This document shows, in pieces, positions 6,340 through 11,953 of a DNA stretch of 11,953 nucleotides. This DNA comes from JBGSLN01 sp041740675. GTDB lineage: Bacteria; Pseudomonadota; Gammaproteobacteria; JBGSLN01. The stretch covers positions 1-11,953 of the forward strand of contig JBGSLN010000339.1 of NCBI GenBank assembly GCA_041740675.1, given 5' to 3'. The position numbers and the translations under genes are program-made. Every line of letters starts with the position of its first letter. Position 1 is the stretch's first letter. Below the pieces are notes generated by a model. That model was given only the letters and a program-made list of their open reading frames with translations, was not told the DNA's origin and ran no database searches.

Positions 6340-6912
6340 TCAAGCTTCTGGCAGCGTAACACCTGTTTGCCCCTGATATTTACCGCCACGATCTTTGTAA
6401 GAAACTTTACAAACATCATCTGGATCAGATTCAAAAAACAACATTTGTGCCACACCTTCATGGGCATAAATTTTTGCTGGTAAGGGTGTAGTGTTAGAAA
6501 ATTCTAAAGTTACATGACCTTCCCACTCGGGTTCGAGTGGAGTAACGTTAACGATAATGCCGCAGCGAGCATACGTAGACTTCCCCAAACAAATAGTCAA
6601 TACGTTACGCGGGATACGAAAATATTCTATTGTTCGCGCTAATGCAAATGAGTTGGGCGGAATAATACAAACATCCGATTCAATATCAACAAAGCTATGT
6701 TTAGAAAAGTTTTTTGGATCAACAATGGCAGAATTAATATTGGTGAAAACTTTGAATTCAGCTGCACAGCGCACATCATAGCCATAACTTGAGACACCAT
6801 AAGAAATCACACGGTCATTTCCACTATTGCGAATTTGCTTTTCACAAAATGGCTCGATCATACCCTGCTCTTTCGCCATTCTTGTAATCCAGTTATCTGA
6901 TTTGATGGACAT
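6340..6912 (-). CDS. dcd: dCTP deaminase
   Basis: Converts dCTP to dUTP and ammonia, the first step of the route to dUMP and then dTMP; acts in the cytosol as a homotrimer of the dCTP deaminase/dUTPase fold. The 190 residues carry the family blocks VISYGVSSYGYDVRC (35-49), VCIIPPNSFALARTIEYF (81-98), CLGKSTYARCGIIVNVTPLE (108-127), EGHVTLEFSNTTPLPAKIY (131-149) with the catalytic Glu (E137 here, corresponding to E138 of E. coli), and GVAQMLFF (153-160). The C-terminal KYQGQTGVTLPEA closes over the nucleotide. An excellent GAGGAG ribosome site lies 7 bases before the ATG. It follows mrp by 34 bases on the same strand, so they are probably cotranscribed. Confidence 0.97.
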   Translation of the reverse strand: MSIKSDNWITRMAKEQGMIEPFCEKQIRNSGNDRVISYGVSSYGYDVRCAAEFKVFTNINSAIVDPKNFSKHSFVDIESDVCIIPPNSFALARTIEYFRIPRNVLTICLGKSTYARCGIIVNVTPLEPEWEGHVTLEFSNTTPLPAKIYAHEGVAQMLFFESDPDDVCKVSYKDRGGKYQGQTGVTLPEA

Positions 6913-6946
6913 TGTTGCTCCTCGTATAAAATTATTGATGAGTATA

Positions 6947-7987
6947 TCATTCGATTATAATTTTCGGAAACTTCCGCATGTGATCTTTCCCAGCTTTTGA
7001 TAACAGCGCTACTGCTCTTAAAGCAATGTTTAAATATTCTTTGCTGATTATTGATTCGGGGTCAGCTACAACGGTAGGTTTTCCTGCATCAGCATCACTA
7101 CGAATTTTAATATCTAACGGCAAAGCACCTAAAAATTCTGTGTGGTATTGTTGTGCCATTATTTTCGCACCGCCTTCTCCAAAAATAGGCTCTTGATGGC
7201 CACAGTGACTACAAACATGCATACTCATGTTTTCAACAACTCCTAACACGGGAACATTGACCTTTTCAAACATACGAATCGCACGTCTGGCATCTAATAA
7301 TGCAATATCTTGCGGTGTTGAAACTATTATTGCGCCTGAAACCGGAATTTTTTGCGACAAGGTTAATTGGATATCACCTGTGCCTGGCGGCAAATCTATT
7401 AATAAATAATCCAAATTTTCCCACAAGGTATCATTCAATAATTGTTGCAACGCAGAACTCACCATTGGCCCGCGCCAAATCATAGGTGTATCTGTTTGTT
7501 CAATAAGAAACGCCATTGACATTACTTGCAAACCATATGCACTCATTGGCGTCAATTTTTTTTGATCGAGGACTTCTGGCTGGCCAGTAATACCTAACAT
7601 ATGCGCTTGATTAGGGCCATAAATATCGGCATCTAATACCCCAACTTTTGCTCCGGTTGCTGACAACGCTAAGGCCAAATTTGCTGTGACCGTTGATTTT
7701 CCTACTCCGCCCTTACCAGAAGCAATTGCAATAATATTTTTCACATTCGGCATTCCTTTCAACCCTTGTTGAACCGTATGGGAAATAATTTCTTGCTGAA
7801 TATTAATTTTTAATGATGGTTTTGTAAATGTCTGTTTTATTAGCTGTATTAATTGATCTTGCAAAGTGATAATCGGAAAACCAAATTTTAAAGTAATTTC
7901 AGTCTCATTCGCTAACTTAACTGCATCTATTTCACCTAAAGTTAAGTCTATTTGAGGAATTTTAATAGTTTTTAATTGATTGATCAT
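6947..7987 (-). CDS. mrp: Mrp/ApbC family iron-sulfur cluster carrier ATPase
   Basis: P-loop ATPase of the Mrp/NBP35 family, which binds a [4Fe-4S] cluster and passes it to client apoproteins in the cytoplasm. An N-terminal MIP18-like (DUF59-type) region occupies about residues 1-65. The deviant Walker A, IASGKGGVGKSTVTANLA, is at 88-105, DADIYGPNQAHMLG at 119-132, and the switch/Walker B-like LLIDLPPGTGDIQLTL at 195-210. ENMSMHVCSHCGH (252-264) holds the cluster CxxC (C259, C262). The 346 residues are somewhat shorter than E. coli Mrp (369), mainly at the N-terminus. There is no clear Shine-Dalgarno before the ATG. It diverges from metG and precedes dcd; the plus-strand neighbours include two Fe-S proteins that are plausible clients (inference). 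Confidence 0.95.
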   Translation of the reverse strand: MINQLKTIKIPQIDLTLGEIDAVKLANETEITLKFGFPIITLQDQLIQLIKQTFTKPSLKINIQQEIISHTVQQGLKGMPNVKNIIAIASGKGGVGKSTVTANLALALSATGAKVGVLDADIYGPNQAHMLGITGQPEVLDQKKLTPMSAYGLQVMSMAFLIEQTDTPMIWRGPMVSSALQQLLNDTLWENLDYLLIDLPPGTGDIQLTLSQKIPVSGAIIVSTPQDIALLDARRAIRMFEKVNVPVLGVVENMSMHVCSHCGHQEPIFGEGGAKIMAQQYHTEFLGALPLDIKIRSDADAGKPTVVADPESIISKEYLNIALRAVALLSKAGKDHMRKFPKIIIE

Positions 7988-8013
7988 AAAACTTTTTGCT
8001 TTATTGGGTTATT

Positions 8014-8042
8014 TTGATAATTTTACCGTAAACTCCTGTAAA
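8014..8042 (-). promoter_or_regulatory. Probable promoter for mrp-dcd
   Basis: On the minus strand TTTACA (8042-8037, 5 of 6 to the -35 box) and TATCAA (8019-8014, 4 of 6 to the -10 box) are 17 bases apart. They lie 27-55 bases upstream of the mrp ATG at 7987. The surrounding 192-base divergent gap holds no gene that I can see. Confidence 0.4.
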
Positions 8043-8119
8043 TCGCATCTTGATTTCCTGAATTACGCTCTCAATAAAGATAAAGCTGAAATTTTTCATA
8101 ATGGAATTTAACAGCAACA

Positions 8120-8148
8120 TTGCAAATAAGCGCTTTCTTCGTCAAAAT
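8120..8148 (+). promoter_or_regulatory. Weak candidate promoter for metG
   Basis: TTGCAA (8120-8125) and CAAAAT (8143-8148) are 17 bases apart, with 4 of 6 matches each. A TATTAT at 8156 is an alternative -10 box with no good partner. The segment is AT-rich, so the assignment is tentative. The metG ATG lies 32 bases beyond and has no clear ribosome site. Confidence 0.25.
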
Positions 8149-8179
8149 ACTCGAATATTATTTATTGGCAAATAAATCT

Positions 8180-9832
8180 ATGAATCATCCTCAACGAAAA
8201 ATTCTAGTGACTAGCGCATTAATGTATGCTAATGGTCCATTGCATTTAGGTCACATGGTTGAAGTAATCCAAGCAGACATTTGGTGTCGTTTTCAGCGTT
8301 TACGCGGCCAACTATGTACCTACGTATGTGGCGACGATGCGCATGGTACTCCAATCATGTTAAGTGCTGAAAAACGTAACCAGCTTCCTGAAGTGATGAT
8401 CGAAGAAATTTGGAATCTGCATATAGCTGATTATCGAGACTTTCATATCAGTGTTGATAATTATTACACTACACATTCTAACGAAAACCGTGAGTTATCA
8501 GAATTTATTTATACACAATTACAGAAAAATGGTGATATTGAAACTCGTACGATTGAGCAAGCCTATGATCCAATCAAGGAGATGTTTTTACCTGATCGCT
8601 ATGTAAAAGGTCAATGCCCTAAATGTGATTCACAAGATCAGTACGGTGATAATTGTGAAGTATGTGGCGCAACTTATTCACCCACAGAATTGAAAAATCC
8701 AAAATCAGTAGTTTCTGGTGCAACTCCGATCGCAAAACAATCTGAACATTATTTTTTTCAGTTGAATCATTATCAAGAAATGTTAAAACAGTGGACAGAA
8801 GCAGGACATTTACAGCTGCAAGTAAAAAATAAATTGAATGAATGGTTAGATCAAGGCTTGATTGCGTGGGATATTTCTCGTGACAAACCTTATTTTGGTT
8901 TTAAAATCCCTAATACTACTGATAAATATTTTTATGTCTGGTTGGATGCTCCAATTGGCTACATGGCTGCTTTTAAAAATCTTTGTGAAAAACAAAAGAA
9001 TTTAAACTTTAACGACTATTGGCAAAAAAATGCTACTACCGAACTTTATCATTTTATCGGCAAAGATATCGTCTATTTTCATGGTTTGTTTTGGCCGGCC
9101 ATGCTTCAAGGCGCTGGCTTTCGTACTCCTACTGCCATCTTTTCTCATGGTTTTTTAACGATTGATGGACAAAAGATGTCAAAATCACGCGGCACCTTCA
9201 TTCAAGCGAGAACTTATCTAAATCATCTAAATCCAGAATATTTACGTTATTATTTTGCTGCAAAACTTTCCAGCGGCGTGGATGATATTGATTTGAATTT
9301 TGAAGATTTTATTTCACGCGTCAATGCTGACTTAGTCGGAAAAGTCGTTAATATAGCAAGTCGCTCTGCTGGTTTCATCCTAAAAAAATTTAATAACATG
9401 ATGTCGCATTGTATTGATGCACCGGAATTATTGGCAAAACTAACCGATGCGAAAGGCTTAATTGCAGATGCTTATGAAAATCGTGAATATAGTCGCGCAA
9501 TAAGGAAAATTATGGAGTTAGCTGATCTAGTTAATCAATATGTTGATGAACAAAAACCTTGGGTATTAGCAAAACAAGAAGGTCAAGAAGATAAAGTACA
9601 AGAAGTGTGCAGCATGGGATTAAATTTATTTCGTGTATTAATAATTTATTTAAAACCGATTTTGCCCATGATGACAGAAAAAGCAGAAGCGTTTTTAAAT
9701 ATTAAACCATTGCAATGGGATGATCTTGATAAAACATTAATCGATCACAGGATTAATCAATTCACTCCTTTAATGCATCGCATTGAAGTTGAAAAAGTTA
9801 ATGCGTTAAAAGCAGAAGCAACGCCAAGTTAA
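8180..9832 (+). CDS. metG: Methionyl-tRNA synthetase, short form
   Basis: Class I aminoacyl-tRNA synthetase that charges tRNA-Met, including the initiator. Motifs from the ATG at 8180: the HIGH-type site HLGH (22-25) in NGPLHLGHMVE, GDDAHGTP (51-58), a four-cysteine zinc knuckle C146-C149-C159-C162, YVWLDAPIGYM (252-262), HFIGKDIVYFHGLFWPAML (291-309), and KMSKS (332-336). The helical anticodon-binding domain follows, with NQYVDEQKPWVLAK (452-465). The open frame extends 20 codons upstream to a TTG at 8120, but the family N-terminus (RKILVTSALMYANG) supports 8180. At 550 residues it lacks the C-terminal EMAP/Trbp111-like tRNA-binding domain of the 677-residue E. coli enzyme; short forms are known and the core is complete. 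rnfB-like gene starts 3 bases after its stop. Confidence 0.97.
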   Translation: MNHPQRKILVTSALMYANGPLHLGHMVEVIQADIWCRFQRLRGQLCTYVCGDDAHGTPIMLSAEKRNQLPEVMIEEIWNLHIADYRDFHISVDNYYTTHSNENRELSEFIYTQLQKNGDIETRTIEQAYDPIKEMFLPDRYVKGQCPKCDSQDQYGDNCEVCGATYSPTELKNPKSVVSGATPIAKQSEHYFFQLNHYQEMLKQWTEAGHLQLQVKNKLNEWLDQGLIAWDISRDKPYFGFKIPNTTDKYFYVWLDAPIGYMAAFKNLCEKQKNLNFNDYWQKNATTELYHFIGKDIVYFHGLFWPAMLQGAGFRTPTAIFSHGFLTIDGQKMSKSRGTFIQARTYLNHLNPEYLRYYFAAKLSSGVDDIDLNFEDFISRVNADLVGKVVNIASRSAGFILKKFNNMMSHCIDAPELLAKLTDAKGLIADAYENREYSRAIRKIMELADLVNQYVDEQKPWVLAKQEGQEDKVQEVCSMGLNLFRVLIIYLKPILPMMTEKAEAFLNIKPLQWDDLDKTLIDHRINQFTPLMHRIEVEKVNALKAEATPS

Positions 9833-9835
9833 ATA

Positions 9836-10447
9836 ATGAAACCCATCAATATCACCCTTGAGTCTATTGACGCTCTCCTCCCACAAACACAATGTGGTGA
9901 CTGCACTTATGCTGGATGTTTGCCTTATGCTCATGCCATATTAAAGAATGCAGCTCCGCTAAATTTGTGTTTGCCTGGCGGAGTTAAGGTATTAAAAAAA
10001 TTAGGCCAGTTGCTTAATAAAGATGTTAATAATTTCATTGAAGACATGGAACTCAAGGCAAAACCTAAACGACTCGCGATCATTCGTGAACCGGAATGCA
10101 TAGGTTGTACCAAATGCATTCAAGCCTGCCCTGTCGATGCCATTTTTGGTGCTTCAAAACAAATGCATACGGTGATTGTGGCTGAATGCACCGGCTGTGG
10201 TTTATGTGTTGAACCGTGCCCTATGGATTGCATTGATATGGTAGTTACTGCTGATCAACAATATCAATCTGACTATGCGCGCCAACGCTTTCAACATCGA
10301 AATGCAAGGCTAGAAAAACAAAAACAGGAAGCAGTTGATCTTTTTCAAGAAAATATTTTAGCGGAAGAAATGGATCTGGAAACAAAACATATTGCAAAAA
10401 AAGCAGCTATTGCTGCAGCCCTTGCTAGAGTGCAAAACAAGAAATAG
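9836..10447 (+). CDS. rsxB: RnfB/RsxB-like iron-sulfur protein without membrane anchor
   Basis: Related to subunit B of the Rnf/Rsx electron transport complex. An N-terminal Fe-S domain has LLPQTQCGDCTYAGCLPYA (14-32) with a four-cysteine set C20, C23, C28 and C45, ending in NLCLPGG. Two ferredoxin [4Fe-4S] motifs follow: C88-C91-C94-C98 (ECIGCTKCIQACPVDAI) and C118-C121-C124-C128 (ECTGCGLCVEPCPMDCI), up to three clusters in total. The tail (about 145-203) is charged, helical and Ala/Lys-rich. Classical RnfB starts with a membrane helix; here the protein begins directly with the Fe-S domain, and no other rnf gene is in the window, so it may be a soluble electron carrier (inference). Its position between metG and nth recurs in other gammaproteobacteria as I recall. 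No clear ribosome site; expression probably relies on coupling to metG, 3 bases upstream. Confidence 0.9.
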   Translation: MKPINITLESIDALLPQTQCGDCTYAGCLPYAHAILKNAAPLNLCLPGGVKVLKKLGQLLNKDVNNFIEDMELKAKPKRLAIIREPECIGCTKCIQACPVDAIFGASKQMHTVIVAECTGCGLCVEPCPMDCIDMVVTADQQYQSDYARQRFQHRNARLEKQKQEAVDLFQENILAEEMDLETKHIAKKAAIAAALARVQNKK

Positions 10448-10477
10448 GTAGCTATTTAGTACTAGACTGGTCGTTCA

Positions 10478-10502
10478 CATAATTCAAATATTATGCTGAA
10501 TT
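10478..10502. repeat. Overlapping inverted repeats upstream of nth
   Basis: CATAAT (10478-10483) and ATTATG (10490-10495) are inverted around a 6-base centre. An overlapping pair, AATTCA (10481-10486) and TGAATT (10497-10502), shares part of the same bases, so the two folds exclude each other. Being AT-rich, the structure would be weak as RNA; it could be an operator in the 77-base gap between the rnfB-like gene and nth, or chance. No good promoter could be assigned here. Confidence 0.25.
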
Positions 10503-10524
10503 AATGTAAAAATAGAACATAATT

Positions 10525-11160
10525 ATGACGCCCAAACAACTAACAATTTTATTTGAACGATTTAAAAAAAACAATCCCAAACCTACAACTGAGTTAATCT
10601 ATCATTCAACATTTGAATTATTAATTGCTGTTGTCTTATCTGCGCAAGCAACAGATGTGAGTGTGAATAAAGCGACTGAAAAATTATTTGCAGTGGCAAA
10701 TACACCGGAAGCGATCCTAACATTAGGCGAAAGAGGTTTACAAAAATATATTAAAACTATTGGATTATATAATGCGAAAGGAAAAAATATTATAAAAACC
10801 TGCGAAATTCTTGTTAATAACTTTGATTCAAAAGTTCCTAATAATCGCGAAGCGTTGGAAAGTTTGCCAGGTGTAGGTCGAAAGACCGCAAATGTTATTT
10901 TGAACACCGCTTTTGGTCAGCCTACCATTGCTGTTGATACCCATATTTTTCGTTTAGCTAACCGTTTGGAATTAGCACCAGGAAGAACTCCTTTAGAAGT
11001 CGAAAAAAATTTATTAAAGAATATTCCAGCAAAATATTTACACGATGCACATCATTGGCTAATTTTACATGGTCGTTATATATGCAAAGCGCGTAAGCCT
11101 TTATGTTATAAATGTATCTTAGCAGATCTTTGTCCTTTTCAACCTAAAACTGAGGAATAA
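10525..11160 (+). CDS. nth: Endonuclease III (DNA glycosylase/AP lyase)
   Basis: Base excision repair enzyme that removes oxidised pyrimidines from DNA and cleaves the strand at the resulting abasic site. The helix-hairpin-helix LPGVGRKTANVILN (114-127) contains the catalytic Lys120, and AVDTHIFRLANRL (136-148) contains the catalytic Asp138. The [4Fe-4S] loop C187-x6-C194-x2-C197-x5-C203 is complete. All six residues fall at the E. coli numbers, and the 211-residue length equals that of the family. The ATG has only a poor ribosome site. It is followed 2 bases later by the DUF1841 gene; the cluster could come from Mrp encoded nearby (inference). Confidence 0.98.
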   Translation: MTPKQLTILFERFKKNNPKPTTELIYHSTFELLIAVVLSAQATDVSVNKATEKLFAVANTPEAILTLGERGLQKYIKTIGLYNAKGKNIIKTCEILVNNFDSKVPNNREALESLPGVGRKTANVILNTAFGQPTIAVDTHIFRLANRLELAPGRTPLEVEKNLLKNIPAKYLHDAHHWLILHGRYICKARKPLCYKCILADLCPFQPKTEE

Positions 11161-11162
11161 TT

Positions 11163-11609
11163 ATGACTCTATATGGTGAAAATCGTGAGGATCATCGACA
11201 AATCTTATTTGATGTGTGGAAGAAATATCAAACTAATCAGCCTCTAGAACCGTTAGAAAAAAAGATTTTAACTATCATGTTAAATCATCCAGAATATGCA
11301 CATGTTTTTTCTAATGAAGATAAGTTTATTGCTACAGATTATTTTTCGGAATTAAGTGAAACTAATCCATTCTTACATTTAAGTCTGCATTTAGTGATTC
11401 TTGAACAGGTAGAAATTGATAAGCCTAATGGAATTAGGGCTCTTTATAAACAAGCTATTGCATTTTTTCAAGATGTACATGAAGCTGATCATTGTATTAT
11501 GAATAGTTTAGCAATTGCTATGCATGAAATGTTAAATCAAAATAAGCCTTTCGATGAAAAAGCTTATTTGAAACGGATAAAGATTGCTTTAAAAAAAGGA
11601 TATTGGTGA
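11163..11609 (+). CDS. DUF1841 family protein
   Basis: A 148-residue soluble protein with no signal peptide or membrane segment. YGENREDHRQILFDVWKKY (4-22), PLEPLEKKILTIMLNHPEY (27-45) and NPFLHLSLHLVILEQVEIDK (68-87), followed by PNGIRALY, match the DUF1841 family as I know it; the second half is rich in His and acidic residues (HEADHCIMN and AIAMHEML). The repeated histidines in the H-x3-H style patterns might bind metal, but this is speculation and no function is established. The start has a good GAGGAA site embedded in the end of nth, and the gap is 2 bases, so the two are cotranscribed. The nth-DUF1841 pairing recurs in other proteobacteria. Confidence 0.85.
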   Translation: MTLYGENREDHRQILFDVWKKYQTNQPLEPLEKKILTIMLNHPEYAHVFSNEDKFIATDYFSELSETNPFLHLSLHLVILEQVEIDKPNGIRALYKQAIAFFQDVHEADHCIMNSLAIAMHEMLNQNKPFDEKAYLKRIKIALKKGYW

Positions 11610-11628
11610 AATTTTACTGTAGAAAAAT

Positions 11629-11710
11629 TAGGCTATGTTGACATTTCGCTATGCCGTGACAGAAAATCAACGAATTATGGCCCGCATTATAGAAATGTCA
11701 ACATACCCTA
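11629..11710. mobile_element. Small non-autonomous inverted-repeat element (MITE-like)
   Basis: A 78-base element (11631-11708) bounded by inverted repeats: left GGCTATGTTGACATTTC (11631-11647), right GAAATGTCAACATACCC (11692-11708), 16 of 17 matching. Each end abuts a TA (11629-11630 and 11709-11710), as a TA target duplication would leave. It has no reading frame for a transposase. Such an architecture fits a miniature derivative of an IS that uses TA targets (IS630/Tc1-like, or the IS5 subgroup that does so); the parent is not visible here. On the minus strand the right repeat supplies TTGACA with CATAAT 16 bases on, a good promoter pointing inward. The alternative is a long terminator-like hairpin for the DUF1841 transcript. 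Confidence 0.55.
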
Positions 11711-11743
11711 ATAGAAGCCAGAAATATCTGTCTTCTATTATTT
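11709..11743. terminator. Hairpin between the DUF1841 unit and the outer-membrane protein gene
   Basis: TAATAGAAG (11709-11717) pairs with CTTCTATTA (11732-11740); inside, CAGA (11719-11722) pairs with TCTG (11727-11730) around AATA, with one C-T mismatch between the stems. This gives 13 pairs. On the plus strand TTT and an AT-rich stretch follow, so it may end the metG-DUF1841 transcript. On the minus strand it lies 7 bases after the outer-membrane protein stop but has no T run. It may serve both sides. Confidence 0.5.
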
Positions 11744-11746
11744 AAA

Positions 11747-11953
11747 TTAGAAAAATACTGCAAGCTGCAAAGTAGCCATATTTACGTATTTGTTAAGCGG
11801 TATAAAAGTTGGGCCACCCGCGCCTGAAGCCCTATCATTGCTGCTATAATTAACATCATGATGGAATTCTATACTTTCCATGGTATCACGCCAAATTGAA
11901 TAATTGATGGCTGCTATATAACGTTGTCTAGGCAGTAATAAGGCTAAAGCATC
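11747..11953 (-). CDS. C-terminus of a beta-barrel outer-membrane protein (partial)
   Basis: The minus strand is open from the window edge to TAA at 11749-11747, giving the last 68 residues. Alternating strand-like segments are visible: RYIAAINYSIWR, SIEFHHDVNYSS, then an ASGAGGPTF turn, and the last strand YVNMATLQLAVFF. The terminal phenylalanine after alternating hydrophobic residues is the usual signal recognised by the BAM complex in outer-membrane porins. The composition and the GAGGPTF turn remind me of the LbtU-type siderophore porins of Legionella and relatives, but that is memory, not a search. The protein's start and function lie outside the window. Confidence 0.7.
   Translation of the reverse strand, partial: DALALLLPRQRYIAAINYSIWRDTMESIEFHHDVNYSSNDRASGAGGPTFIPLNKYVNMATLQLAVFF

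Noticed and set aside
6295..6781. Plus-strand open frames over dcd
   Set aside because: Shadows of dcd, which is unambiguous on the other strand.
8120..8179. Upstream TTG start for metG
   Set aside because: The 20 added residues are unlike MetRS N-termini; the ATG at 8180 places the conserved RKILVTSALMYANG block as expected.
9931..10907. Minus-strand open frames opposite the rnfB-like gene and nth
   Set aside because: They overlap genes with complete cysteine and catalytic motifs and show no coding features of their own.

Overview
The window is AT-rich chromosomal DNA, densely coding, from a gammaproteobacterium. Individual proteins and gene order (DUF2066/CDP-alcohol transferase/perM beside purM-purN; mrp-dcd diverging from metG; metG-rnfB-nth-DUF1841) fit the Legionellales/Coxiella side of that class. 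This placement is an inference from protein similarity as I remember it, not from a database search. There are no rRNA or tRNA genes, no CRISPR array and no complete transposase gene.

Layout. (1) 1-2456, minus strand: a tightly coupled set reading DUF2066 secreted protein -> CDP-alcohol phosphatidyltransferase -> AI-2E/PerM-type membrane protein (cut by the window edge), each joined by a 4-base ATGA overlap. (2) 2593-4235, plus strand: purM and purN, also ATGA-coupled, for de novo purine synthesis. The two sets diverge from a shared intergenic region carrying a near-symmetric -10 box. (3) 4316-4633: ihfB, with its own likely promoter and an unusual leader in which a strong GGAGG lies 22 nt from the start codon with a small hairpin in between. 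(4) 4723-6159, minus strand: an unrecognised 478-residue protein with a plausible Cys-His-Asp papain/transglutaminase-like catalytic triad. It is the one clearly accessory gene and a candidate secreted effector. (5) 6340-7987, minus strand: mrp then dcd. (6) 8180-11609, plus strand: metG (short form), an rnfB/rsxB-like iron-sulfur protein, nth and a DUF1841 protein, closely spaced. (7) 11610-11953: an apparently non-autonomous transposon-like element of about 80 bp with TA flanks, a second hairpin, and the C-terminal 68 residues of a beta-barrel outer-membrane protein on the minus strand.

Most genes are housekeeping: purine nucleotides (purM, purN), pyrimidine deoxynucleotides (dcd), Fe-S cluster delivery (mrp), Fe-S clients (rnfB-like protein, Nth), translation (metG), DNA architecture (ihfB) and envelope functions. 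Mrp is a plausible supplier for the Fe-S proteins encoded divergently next door. The most novel items are the candidate Cys protease/effector, the ihfB leader and the small inverted-repeat element at the right end.
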